This document shows, piece by piece, positions 17,165 through 26,096 of a stretch of 64,000 nt of DNA (its first letter is position 1; the number at the start of each line of letters is the position of its first letter). Where the stretch lies: NCBI RefSeq assembly GCF_009193255.1, contig NZ_WACG01000005.1:1-64000 (forward strand). Reading direction: 5' to 3'. Made by a program: the position numbers and the translations under genes. Origin of the DNA: Arthrobacter koreensis (GTDB lineage Bacteria; Actinomycetota; Actinomycetes; Actinomycetales; Micrococcaceae). The notes below the pieces were generated by a model. That model was not told where the DNA came from. It did not search any database and saw only the letters and a list, made by a program, of their open reading frames with translations.

Positions 17165-18513
17165 TGGCGTTCCTCCGAAGCGGCAAGCGGCGCGGTCAGC
17201 CGGGGCCGCAGCACTCCCTTGAGCACGCCGGCAGGAACGTCGAGCATGACGATTCCCAGAGGTTCAATACCCTGGGAACGCATTTCCATGACCGCTGCAT
17301 CCAACTGGGCGTCAGTTGTTGATCCATAAGAGACCAAGACCAGCGCACACTCCGAGACAGCCCCCACTATGTCCGTATTGAGCGGTTCCGAGGCAGCGGC
17401 GGTGAGCGTGAGAAGTACATCGAAATCTTCCGCGAGCTCCTTGATCAGGGTTCCGGCGTTCCTGCCGGTGTCAGCTGCCGGGCGGAAAGGACCCGCCCCG
17501 GCTGCCACAGCGAACAGTGAGCCTGTGCCCACTTGGCGAACCACTTCACCTGCATCCGCTGCCCCGGTGACCAGCTCCGTGAACCCCTGGCTGTCCTGTG
17601 CCAGCCCAAAGGGAGCGCTGACGGCACCATTTCCCTGAAGGACACACACACGCCGGCCACTGTCGGCGATGAAACGGCCCCATTCCTCGAGCATCATCTC
17701 TCCGGACACCGTCGAGCGCTGGCATGATCCCGTGGCCAGCACGATACGGGGCAGCTGTCCACCGGTGCGAAGCAGAATGCGTGTCAGCAAGGAACGCAGC
17801 TCAGTGTCAGCACCCTCCTGTTTGCGCCGTGCAAAACGGGTGCTTCGGCCCAGCACCGGCATCCGCCCGATGAGTTCCACTCCGGAGGCGGTGACCACGT
17901 CTTCTGCGGAATGAAGGGCTGCACCCCTGCGGTCCACAGCAATGGCTGCAATCAGGCCGAGAAAGAGACCTCCAAAGGCGCCAAGCACGAGGTTCGTGAC
18001 GATGTCCGGTGACGCCGGGTGGGCAGGGGGTGCAGCGGGCACGGTGATTTGGGGATCAACTACGGCAGCCCGCGAGTCCTCATCGTTTTCCAGGAGTCGG
18101 ATCTGGTCAGCAAGACTTTCAGCGACAAGATTCGCGGTGGTTGACGCTTCCTTGCCCGATGCGGCAGAGGCCGTAACCCGGACATACACAGTGTCCTTGG
18201 GGTTTTCGGCACTGACGCGCCGGGCGAGGTCGGACGCAGTCATGCCATTGCCAAGTTTTTCGGCGACGGGCGCAAGAACCTGCGGACTCCTGACCAGGTC
18301 CGGGTAGTTTTTCACCCTTTGAAGGGTGAACTGCGAGTCCTCGTAGGAGGAGCTGCTGGAGGATTGCGCCTTGACGAAAAGATCCGCCCGGGCCTCGTAG
18401 GATTTCGGACTCACCCAGCTCACCAGGATCGCGGCGTCCACAGCAAGGAACACAATGAACAGGATCAGCAGCAGCCGGCGGCGGAAGAGCAGCAGGTATT
18501 CGCTTAGTTCCAC
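17161..18513 (-). CDS. Wzz-like chain-length protein with degenerate BY-kinase domain
   Basis: A 450-aa protein. VELSEYLLLFRRRLLLILFI starts the first transmembrane helix of a polysaccharide copolymerase (Wzz) domain; a periplasmic-type segment and the second helix (about 172-195) follow. The remainder (about 230-440) has the layout of a bacterial tyrosine kinase, but its nucleotide sites are eroded. Where Walker A (GxGKS/T) belongs it reads IVLATGSCQRSTVSGEMM. Where Walker A' (DxDxR) belongs it reads VCVLQGNGAVSAPFGLA. No C-terminal Tyr cluster is present. It probably controls chain length structurally rather than by phosphorylation. The GTG start at 18513 has GGAGG seven bases upstream. It overlaps both neighbours (10 bases with the CDP-alcohol enzyme, GTGA with the polymerase). 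Confidence 0.8.
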   Translation of the reverse strand: MELSEYLLLFRRRLLLILFIVFLAVDAAILVSWVSPKSYEARADLFVKAQSSSSSSYEDSQFTLQRVKNYPDLVRSPQVLAPVAEKLGNGMTASDLARRVSAENPKDTVYVRVTASAASGKEASTTANLVAESLADQIRLLENDEDSRAAVVDPQITVPAAPPAHPASPDIVTNLVLGAFGGLFLGLIAAIAVDRRGAALHSAEDVVTASGVELIGRMPVLGRSTRFARRKQEGADTELRSLLTRILLRTGGQLPRIVLATGSCQRSTVSGEMMLEEWGRFIADSGRRVCVLQGNGAVSAPFGLAQDSQGFTELVTGAADAGEVVRQVGTGSLFAVAAGAGPFRPAADTGRNAGTLIKELAEDFDVLLTLTAAASEPLNTDIVGAVSECALVLVSYGSTTDAQLDAAVMEMRSQGIEPLGIVMLDVPAGVLKGVLRPRLTAPLAASEERQ

Positions 18514-19247
18514 GACTTCACCTCCCGGTACCACTTGCCCAGAGCCAGGACGAGGAACCCGGCGGTGCAGGTGAAGAGGAACACATACAGGCCGGTAAAC
18601 AGCCAGGGAACAAAGAGCAGAAGTGCCAATACGCAGATAACCCCGAAGTCCGTAGGCAGCACTGCCAGCGAATACAGCAGTGAGGAAGAACGGCTTTCAT
18701 CCAGCGGTGCTTTCCCGGAGGCGCGGAGGCTGCGCCGCAGCTGGTCCATCAGAAGGGTGGAGAAGAAGTGGACTGTGGCGAGTACCTGGAACAGCAGAGG
18801 CAAGAGTAGCCATCTCGCATCCAGGTCATAGAACCGCCACCAGCAGACCAGGAAGGCAAGGTGAATGGAACCGACCTTGAAGGCGTCGACCGTGTGGTCC
18901 AGCCACTCCCCCGCCATCGACCCCCTGCCCGTCAGCCGGGAAAGCTGTCCGTCCGCCGAATCAAGGGCGTACCCCAGCACCAGCAGTAGAGAGACTGCGA
19001 GGGAAGACAGGAAGGTTGGCTGAACGGCAACGATCACTCCAATGCCGGTGAAGGTGGCGAGGGCGCTGAGTGCCGTCACCTGGTTTGGGCTCAATCCTGC
19101 GGTACAGGCACCTGCAGCGAGGTACCGTCCTAGGCGCCGGTTGACGTAGCGGGAGTATGCAGGTGCGCCTTTGGCGCTCTTTTGGGCAGTTGATAGTCCG
19201 TCCAGTGCTTCTCGGAAAGTTGGCTGCGCCCCAGTTCGCAGTGTCAT
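18504..19247 (-). CDS. CDP-alcohol phosphatidyltransferase family
   Basis: A 247-aa membrane enzyme. The family signature DG-x2-AR-x8-G-x3-D-x3-D is present as DGQLSRLTGRGSMAGEWLDH plus TVD, with Ser in place of the usual Ala. All metal-binding Asp residues are kept. About six hydrophobic helices surround it. Family members transfer an alcohol-phosphate from a CDP-activated donor, releasing CMP. In a polysaccharide locus that also holds a TagD-like cytidylyltransferase, it could attach a phospho-alcohol to a lipid or polymer rather than make a housekeeping phospholipid; this is inference. GAGG lies before its ATG. It sits 3 bases after the glycosyltransferase at 19251-20552 and overlaps the Wzz-like gene. 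Confidence 0.85.
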   Translation of the reverse strand: MTLRTGAQPTFREALDGLSTAQKSAKGAPAYSRYVNRRLGRYLAAGACTAGLSPNQVTALSALATFTGIGVIVAVQPTFLSSLAVSLLLVLGYALDSADGQLSRLTGRGSMAGEWLDHTVDAFKVGSIHLAFLVCWWRFYDLDARWLLLPLLFQVLATVHFFSTLLMDQLRRSLRASGKAPLDESRSSSLLYSLAVLPTDFGVICVLALLLFVPWLFTGLYVFLFTCTAGFLVLALGKWYREVKSWN

Positions 19248-19250
19248 GTA

Positions 19251-20552
19251 CTACCTCGTTCTTGTTTGGGCGGCATGAGCCGCCGGTCGTGGTTCTGGTG
19301 CAGTGGGTGGGTGTGCGAAAGCGGGTGCTGACTCCGGCATGGCGCCGCGGAGCGTTGCCGGGCGTTCAGGACCGTGTACCTTCCACCGGGAATCCGGATT
19401 GCGCCTGGCCCGGGCGTTCCGGGTGCTGCTTCCACTGGCCAGGTCCTTGGCGAGCCGCAGGTATCCTTCGGCGACGTCGTCCCAGCGGTAGGCGGCTTGC
19501 GCCCGCTCACGGGCGGCGGCGCCCATGGCTCGTGCGAGCCCCTTATCCAGGTCCAGCTCTTCAATCAGCCCGGTCAGTTGCGCCGCGCCGTCGAAGTACC
19601 GTCCTGCATCCGGACCGAGCACCTCGCGGTTGAAGACGACGTCGTATGCAAGGACCGCGGTCCCAGATCCCATGGAGCGCAGCAGGGAAGGATTGGTTCC
19701 ACCAACCGAGTGGCCATGGAGATAGGACCGGGCGTGAGAATAGAGCTGGCTCAGCAGTTCCTGGTCCCAGACCCCGCCCATCAGCCGGATGCGGTTGTCC
19801 CCTGCGGCCAGTGTTTTGATCCGTTCGGTGTACGCAGCGGCGTACGGCGCGGATCCCACGACTGCCAGGGGCAGCTGTGCCTTGCTGTTTCTGTAGCCCT
19901 CCAGGATCTGTTCAACATGGTTCTCCGGTTCGAACCGCGCCACGACCAGGTGGAAGCCGTCCGGGACCAGTCCCGCGGCGCCCAGCTTGTCTGTGGCCAG
20001 GTTGCCTTTCTCCGGTGCCCCGTAGACCAGAAGCCGGGTGTCGGCGTCGAACTCGCTGCGGTAATAGCTGGCAATACCTGCTGCATCTGCGATGAGCGCG
20101 TCCGCTCCGCGGACGGAAGCCTGTTCCGCCCAGCGGTAGTAGCTACGACCTTTGCCGCCCCATTTAGAGCGCTTCCACTCCAGCCCGTCCACGTGAACGG
20201 CCACCCCCGTTGCAGAACGACGCAGCAGCGGCAGGAACGGTGCGTTGGCAGCGTTGAACAGGAACGCCGCATCGAACTTTGGCCCGCGGAGCATGTGCAT
20301 GGCTGACAGGGCCGTGTGGCTGAGCGTTTCACCGGCTTTCAGCCGGAGCGCCGGCAGATGCACCAGTTTCATGCCGAGGTGGCGGGGAGGTCGTTCGTCA
20401 TCGTGTGGACGGCAGTAGACGGTGACGTCCACCCCCCGTTCCACCAGCCGGGATCCGATTTCTTCAATGGCCGTCTCAAACCCTCCGTAGTGTGCCGGCA
20501 CGCCGCGTGTGCCGACCATGGCCACTCGGAGCGGGCTGTGATGGGTGCTCAT
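19251..20552 (-). CDS. DUF1972-type glycosyltransferase
   Basis: A 433-aa GT-B glycosyltransferase. The N-terminus RVAMVGTRGVPAHYGGFETA is the hallmark of the DUF1972/rhamnosyltransferase-like GT4 subgroup. VDGLEWKRSKWGGKGRSYYR and LHGHSVGGTNPSLLRSMGSG are further conserved stretches, the last covering the donor-site region. Family members often add the second sugar of an exopolysaccharide repeat unit. AAGGA precedes ATG 20552. The C-terminal tail (about 375-433) is Pro/Ala/Arg-rich and probably disordered. It follows the large secreted protein gene after 54 bases and precedes the CDP-alcohol enzyme by 3 bases, consistent with one operon. Confidence 0.88.
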   Translation of the reverse strand: MSTHHSPLRVAMVGTRGVPAHYGGFETAIEEIGSRLVERGVDVTVYCRPHDDERPPRHLGMKLVHLPALRLKAGETLSHTALSAMHMLRGPKFDAAFLFNAANAPFLPLLRRSATGVAVHVDGLEWKRSKWGGKGRSYYRWAEQASVRGADALIADAAGIASYYRSEFDADTRLLVYGAPEKGNLATDKLGAAGLVPDGFHLVVARFEPENHVEQILEGYRNSKAQLPLAVVGSAPYAAAYTERIKTLAAGDNRIRLMGGVWDQELLSQLYSHARSYLHGHSVGGTNPSLLRSMGSGTAVLAYDVVFNREVLGPDAGRYFDGAAQLTGLIEELDLDKGLARAMGAAARERAQAAYRWDDVAEGYLRLAKDLASGSSTRNARARRNPDSRWKVHGPERPATLRGAMPESAPAFAHPPTAPEPRPAAHAAQTRTR

Positions 20553-20606
20553 ATTGCTGTTCCTTCTTTCGGAGAGGCAGGTGAGTGAGGAGCGGACGAA
20601 CCGGAA

Positions 20607-23600
20607 TCAAGGGCGTGGTTGGCCGGCCCAAAGGTTGTCCGAGAACGCGGTGACCGGAGCGTTCGTAGCCGATCCGGACAGGTAGCCGCCCAGGCCGATG
20701 CGGCCGGGAGACTGCAGAGCCTCCGTGGAGTCGGTCGCCGAGAGCTGCCACTGCACCGGCTCGGTCTCACCTGTCTTCCAGACCTTGGCCCGGAGGGTTG
20801 TGGGTGAGGTGCCGGTGGCCTGGACACGGACCGTGAGCCGGTCGCCGGGACGGTAGGTCAGCCCGGTGATCGTCGTTTGCGGGACCAGGTAGGCATCGCC
20901 CCGGTTTAGGCTCACTCCCACCGTGCCGTTGGACATGTACCGGATCTTTGCCGAGTAGTTGCCCTTTCCAGCGATGTCACGCGCATAGACCGACTGGTAG
21001 ACGCCGCCGCCTGTGGCTGCTTTGTCGAGTCCCAGGTCCACCTGCACTTCCGTGTCCACCGCGTTGACGCTTGACAGATACGTGGTGAGCCCGGCCCCGG
21101 CGGTGGCGAGGCGAAGGCGCCCGACTCCGTCTGACACCGTGAAATTCGCAGCCGAACCGACGAGGGTATAAGCACCGCCCTGGTCCGCGGTCAGCCAACC
21201 GCTGGTCGAAGTTCGGCCAAACGCGTCCTGGGCATAGATCCTGGGGACAGTGCTGTCGATTCGGACCTGGCCGGTCTGCTGGGCAGTAGCGCCGTCAGAA
21301 TCCGTCACGGTCAAGGTCACGGTGTACGTCCCGGCACGGGGATACGTGTGCGCCGCGGTCTTGCCGGTGCCGGACGTACCGTCGCCGAACGACCACGTGT
21401 AGCCTGCCGGCGCGGCCTCCACATCCGTTGAACCGGAGGCGTCGAAGGCCACCGAAAGCTCCGAAACCACGGAGGTGAATGCAGCAACAGGCGCGGCATT
21501 GGCAACCCGAATGTTCTGGGTCACGGTTGCCGTGGCGCCGTTGGCCGCGGTGACCGTGAGCTGCACGGCGTAATCGCCGTCAACGGCGTACAACCGCGTG
21601 GGTGTTAGCCCCGTCCCGCTGGTTCCGTCCCCGAAGTTCCAGGAATAGGTGGCACCAGCTCCCGCATCCTCTGCCGAGAATCCCGCGGACCGTCCGTTGA
21701 TACTGGAGGTAAACGCAGCCGCAGGCGCAGGGTTGCTGACCGAAATGGTCTGTGAGACGGAATCGGACAAGCCCCCGCTGTCCGTTACTGTCAGCGTGAC
21801 GATGTATTGCCCGCCCGCGGCATAGTCGTGGACCGGGTTGCGGCCGACGCCTGTAGAGCCGTCCCCGAAGTCCCAGGCGTAGGTGGTTATTGTTCCTGTG
21901 CCGGCACTCGTCGTCGCAGCGTCGAAACTGGCCCGAAGCGCGTTGACTGACGAGGTGAATGCCGCAGTGGGCCCGGCCGGCGCCGGGGCGTGCGGACTGG
22001 CTGTGGCCGTAGTTGTGCTAGCTGCCCCGCGGTTGTCCACAACAGTCAACGTGACGAGGTAGTCTCCCGGCACCGCGTAGGTGTGCGATGGATTAACTCC
22101 GGTGCCGGTGGCTCCGTCACCGAAGTCCCAGGCATACGAGCCGATAGTCCCGTCCGGATCGGTGGAGTCTGCCGCATCAAAGACGACCGTCAGGTCCCGC
22201 ACCTGGGTGGAGAAAGCTGCGGTTGGTGTCACATTGGTGCGGTCAACCTTCAGCTCGGCCTGAGCTGTGGCTTTGGCCCCCAGATTGTCCGTGACGGTCA
22301 ACGTGACCGTATAGGTTCCCGGCGCCTGATAAGTGTGGCCCGAGGTGGCGCCGGTGCCGGTGGCCCCGTCCCCGAAGTCCCAGGCGTATGAGCTGATAGT
22401 TCCGTCAACGTCCCGGGAAGCTGCAGCATCAAACGTCGCATCCAGTCCTGAGGCCGAACTTTCAAACTGCGCTGTGGGAGCGGCGTTGTCCACTGTGACA
22501 GTTTCCGTGGCGGTGGCTTCACCGTCCCTGTTATCGGTTACTACCAAGCGGACGGTGTAAGCACCCGCTGCCGCGTAAGTGTGGGCTGCCGTGACTCCGG
22601 TGCCGGTGGTGCCGTCGCCAAAGTCCCATCGATAGTCCGTGACTTCTCCATCGCTGTCGGCAGAGGCTCCGGCATCAAAGCCCACTGCCAGTCCCTGGGC
22701 CGTGGCCGTGAACGATGCCTCGGGAAGGGCATTCGGCCCGCTGGTGACGATGGTTGCCGAAGCAGTGGCCTTGGCGCCGGCGTCGTCGGTAACGGTGAGG
22801 GTGACGACGTACTCACCAGGTTCTGCGAAGACATGCTGGACCCGTTCTCCTTCGGCAGTAACACCGTTGCCCAAGTCCCACTGATAGGAAACGATCCGGC
22901 CGTCGGAGTCGGTGCTTCCTTCTCCGGAGAGCACCACGTTGGATCCGTCAACGGTGGAGGTGATCTTCGCAACCGGGGCTGCGTTGGCCAGCTCGCTGGC
23001 GTTGTAGTGGGCACGGATGCGTTCTTCGGTGAGGGCGGTGCCGTACACGGCTGCCTCGTCAATGGTTCCGCGGAAGAAGGGGCTCGAGGCGCCTCCCCAG
23101 GTGCGGTCGCCACCAATACGCCAGAAGCCGGTGTACGGTTCCGCTGCAGTCTGCGGGTTGGTGCCCGTCAGCACGCCGTCGACGTAAAGCTTCATTCCTG
23201 CTGCTGACTGAGTAGCCACCACGTGGTGCCACCGGTTGTTGTTGTAGGAGTCGGACGTGGTGATGGTGTTTTCGGATCCGGTGTAGGTGCCGAACGTCAG
23301 TCTTCCGTCATCGCGCATGTACACGTGGCGGTCGTAGCTACCGGACAACCCGGTATTGGAGTTGCCGAATCCGATGATTTTTCCGCCCGCCCTCGTGTCG
23401 GTCTTGAACCAGGCCTCGGTGCTGTACACCGACGGGTTGCTGGCCGAAGCTCCGGCCGCGGCGATGCCATCCGAGCCGTTGAAGGTGAAGTTCCCGCTTC
23501 CACCGACTCCACCGGAGGTGTTCCTCGTGACTCCCCCGGAAACCAGTGCGTCGTTCATGGACAAACTGGTGTCCAGGGCTGTTGTCGTGCCGCTGTCATT

Positions 23601-26096
23601 GAGCCGCCAAAAAATCTCAGGCGAGTCGCTGTAAACGGATTTTCCGTAGTTGTCCGTGGGGACCGCAGGGATTTTCGGGGTGCGGCCACTAGCGGTGTAA
23701 TGGTCAGCCACCCGCTGTGCGGTCAGTGCGGTCGGGTAGACGGCAACCTCATCGATGTTGCCGTTGAAGCTGCTTGTGGCGGGCTGGCCGGGCCATCCAC
23801 CCATGTTGTCGCCGCCGATCCGCCAGTACCCGTCGTATGCCTGTCCCTGAGTGTTGTCAGTCCTGAAGGCAGTGCGGACGCCGTCCACGTACAGAGCCAT
23901 GCCGGCGGCACTCATGGTGGCGGTGACATGGTGCCATTCGCCGTCGTTGTAGGACTTGGCGGAGTTGACCGTCACCGTCCGGCCGGGGTAGGCACCAAAC
24001 CAAATCCTGCCCCCGTTATCCATGTAGATCATGCGGTCGTATGAAGACGAATTGCCCGTCCTCTGGTTGCCGAAGCCCAGGATTTTTCCACCCGTGGTGG
24101 TGGTTGTCTGGAACCAGGCCTCTGCGGTGAAGGTATCCGTGCCCCGGGTGAGTGTGCGGTTTGCTATGGACGCAGTGGCGCTGCCGTCAAAGCGCGAAGC
24201 TGCGTTATTGGTGAGTGCACCCGCGGCGCCGCGGGTAATGCCGGCCCCCAGGTCGCCGTCGTCGTAGCCCACGTGGTTGTAGGCGACGGTGCCCGCCTGC
24301 TCGTCCAGGGGATAGTACAGAAGTGCGCCGTCTTCCTTGACCATTCGTGAATAGGCCGAAGGTGTGGAGTTGGATACCGTCACAGGATCGGACCGTGGGC
24401 CGATGTACTCATTTCCTGAAGGGTCCTTAACCCGGATGCGGTACGTGTGCGTGGCCCCAGGAGTGCGGCCCGTATCGGTAAAGCCCAGTGCCTGGCCCTT
24501 CCACCACACGGAGCGCGCGTCGACTGACCCTATGGCCGTGAGGCTGTTGTCCCGTAGGACTTCGTAGGTGAGGACAGCGTCGTCGTAGTCCCAGGTGTTG
24601 GGCCACGCCACACGGACATTGCCTGCGCTTGTGGAGAGGGGTGAAGGCTTGAGCGCCGTCGAGTAGACCGGCGCCACCTTGTTGGGGGCGATGGACCTCT
24701 TGGCGAAGACAGCGAGTCCCTGCTGGGCTTTGCCGTTCACCGTGGTGAACTCGCCGCCCTCGACCAGGTAATCCTCGTTGTTGTCCAGCGCCCACCCGCC
24801 CTGGTACTGGCCGGTGAAGAAGCCGGTGTTGATCGAGGGGTACCAGTGCAGCAGCGAGGGTACCGGCTGTCCGGAGTACTTGCTGTTGCTGCCCGGCGGT
24901 GCCTGGTCCGTGCCGGTGGCATAAATGGTTTCCGCCAGGCTCCTACGCCAGGTTTGTGGACTTGTTTCCGGGAATTCCCCCAGGGACGAGCAGTCATGCG
25001 CGTGCGAAACGCTGTAAAGCACTTCACCCATGACGGCTACGTCCGTGGAGGCCCCGTAGCAGTTGTCCAGCCAAACCAGGTCTCCGGTCCAGAAGTTCGC
25101 GGCAAAGCGGCCGTCGAACCAGTGACCGCCCATGCCGTTGGCCGACGCGTAGATGACGCCGTCCTTCTCAATCATCTGCGTTACCCAGGACGTGTTCTTG
25201 GTCGCGCCCTGCATCTGCGTCTGCGGGATGGGTGTGCTAATCCACGGCTGGCTGGCGCCGGATGTACCGTCCACCGCGCCGATACCGATCTTCAACGACC
25301 CGTTGAGTGTTTGGAAGCGGCCCCCCAGCACAACCCGGCTGTTGTCCGCAGACGCGATGATGCCGTGCACGATGTCGTCGGTCTGGGGCGCCCAGGGGAG
25401 CAAGGCTCCGGTGGACCGGTTGAAGGCAGCGGCGTTGCTGCGTGGCTGGTTACCGGCCTGCGTAAAGGATCCGCCCACGTAGAGTGTGGTTGCGGTGGTG
25501 TAGACGGTTTGGACGCTGCCGGCGATGCTGACGCTGAAGGGCTGGAGCGCTCCCGATGATGCGTCAAAGATCGCCAGCTTGCTGCGCGGCTGACCCCCCA
25601 CCGTAGTGAAACTGCCGCCAACAATGACCTGGGAGTTGTCCGGGCTCATTTCCACCTCCAATGCCTGCGCATTGAGGTTCGGATTCCAGGGAAGGATTTT
25701 CCCGGTGGAGATTTCGAAAGCCATAGCGTTATTGCGTACGACTTCCCCGGCACCCCCCGCAGCAACGCCCGACGGACGCGCCCGGGTAAAGCTGCCCACG
25801 GCGTAGGCCACGTTGCCATTGACCGCGGTACTCCAGACAACGCCGTTGATCTGCGGAGTGGTGAGAAGGTCGGCGCTGAGTGTCTCGGGAAGCTCCCGCT
25901 CCGGGGACCCCTCCTGTAGACCGGCGTCAGTGACTCCCGGCTGCACAACCGTCGCCGGAGCGGGGGCGGCTTGGGCCGGAGGCACCACGAGGCCCGTCAG
26001 CAGTGACGCCGACCCCAGGACTGCCAGAATTTTGACGAACTTTTTCCTGCCGGCTTCTTCCCCCCGAAAAGACTCCGCCGATTTTCCCTTACGCAT
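20607..26096 (-). CDS. Giant secreted propeller / LamG / PKD surface protein
   Basis: An 1829-aa secreted protein. Its modules, in order: signal peptide (about 1-43, ending PPAQA); a beta-propeller-like region (about 60-480) with repeats such as VIVGGSFTTVGGQPRSKLAI; an Fn3-like segment (about 490-580); two LamG/concanavalin-like domains (about 590-810 and 815-1030), each with an EAWF and WHHV core; seven PKD domains (about 1033-1613) with WDFGDG cores; and a C-terminal beta-rich domain (about 1614-1829) related to the N-terminal domain of the beta-helix protein at 13371. No LPXTG or sorting tail is seen. The start is ATG 26096, inside the flippase stop (ATGCGTAA, 8-base overlap); an upstream in-frame start would spoil the signal peptide. 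Such architecture suggests carbohydrate binding or adhesion. Its place inside the operon suggests it acts on the exported polymer. Confidence 0.85.
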   Translation of the reverse strand: MRKGKSAESFRGEEAGRKKFVKILAVLGSASLLTGLVVPPAQAAPAPATVVQPGVTDAGLQEGSPERELPETLSADLLTTPQINGVVWSTAVNGNVAYAVGSFTRARPSGVAAGGAGEVVRNNAMAFEISTGKILPWNPNLNAQALEVEMSPDNSQVIVGGSFTTVGGQPRSKLAIFDASSGALQPFSVSIAGSVQTVYTTATTLYVGGSFTQAGNQPRSNAAAFNRSTGALLPWAPQTDDIVHGIIASADNSRVVLGGRFQTLNGSLKIGIGAVDGTSGASQPWISTPIPQTQMQGATKNTSWVTQMIEKDGVIYASANGMGGHWFDGRFAANFWTGDLVWLDNCYGASTDVAVMGEVLYSVSHAHDCSSLGEFPETSPQTWRRSLAETIYATGTDQAPPGSNSKYSGQPVPSLLHWYPSINTGFFTGQYQGGWALDNNEDYLVEGGEFTTVNGKAQQGLAVFAKRSIAPNKVAPVYSTALKPSPLSTSAGNVRVAWPNTWDYDDAVLTYEVLRDNSLTAIGSVDARSVWWKGQALGFTDTGRTPGATHTYRIRVKDPSGNEYIGPRSDPVTVSNSTPSAYSRMVKEDGALLYYPLDEQAGTVAYNHVGYDDGDLGAGITRGAAGALTNNAASRFDGSATASIANRTLTRGTDTFTAEAWFQTTTTTGGKILGFGNQRTGNSSSYDRMIYMDNGGRIWFGAYPGRTVTVNSAKSYNDGEWHHVTATMSAAGMALYVDGVRTAFRTDNTQGQAYDGYWRIGGDNMGGWPGQPATSSFNGNIDEVAVYPTALTAQRVADHYTASGRTPKIPAVPTDNYGKSVYSDSPEIFWRLNDSGTTTALDTSLSMNDALVSGGVTRNTSGGVGGSGNFTFNGSDGIAAAGASASNPSVYSTEAWFKTDTRAGGKIIGFGNSNTGLSGSYDRHVYMRDDGRLTFGTYTGSENTITTSDSYNNNRWHHVVATQSAAGMKLYVDGVLTGTNPQTAAEPYTGFWRIGGDRTWGGASSPFFRGTIDEAAVYGTALTEERIRAHYNASELANAAPVAKITSTVDGSNVVLSGEGSTDSDGRIVSYQWDLGNGVTAEGERVQHVFAEPGEYVVTLTVTDDAGAKATASATIVTSGPNALPEASFTATAQGLAVGFDAGASADSDGEVTDYRWDFGDGTTGTGVTAAHTYAAAGAYTVRLVVTDNRDGEATATETVTVDNAAPTAQFESSASGLDATFDAAASRDVDGTISSYAWDFGDGATGTGATSGHTYQAPGTYTVTLTVTDNLGAKATAQAELKVDRTNVTPTAAFSTQVRDLTVVFDAADSTDPDGTIGSYAWDFGDGATGTGVNPSHTYAVPGDYLVTLTVVDNRGAASTTTATASPHAPAPAGPTAAFTSSVNALRASFDAATTSAGTGTITTYAWDFGDGSTGVGRNPVHDYAAGGQYIVTLTVTDSGGLSDSVSQTISVSNPAPAAAFTSSINGRSAGFSAEDAGAGATYSWNFGDGTSGTGLTPTRLYAVDGDYAVQLTVTAANGATATVTQNIRVANAAPVAAFTSVVSELSVAFDASGSTDVEAAPAGYTWSFGDGTSGTGKTAAHTYPRAGTYTVTLTVTDSDGATAQQTGQVRIDSTVPRIYAQDAFGRTSTSGWLTADQGGAYTLVGSAANFTVSDGVGRLRLATAGAGLTTYLSSVNAVDTEVQVDLGLDKAATGGGVYQSVYARDIAGKGNYSAKIRYMSNGTVGVSLNRGDAYLVPQTTITGLTYRPGDRLTVRVQATGTSPTTLRAKVWKTGETEPVQWQLSATDSTEALQSPGRIGLGGYLSGSATNAPVTAFSDNLWAGQPRP
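21258..22990 (-). repeat. Seven tandem PKD modules (coding repeat)
   Basis: Within the giant secreted protein, about 82-residue units repeat seven times, each with a W-(D/S/N)-FGDG or WDLGNG core followed by a Y-T-V-T-L-T-V-T-D-like strand. Units 2-4 are the most alike, and the DNA repeats (for example GGTGCCGTCGCCAAAGTCCC-like blocks) could allow recombination that changes copy number. Unit 6 is shortened and unit 1 has WDLGNG. Confidence 0.85.
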
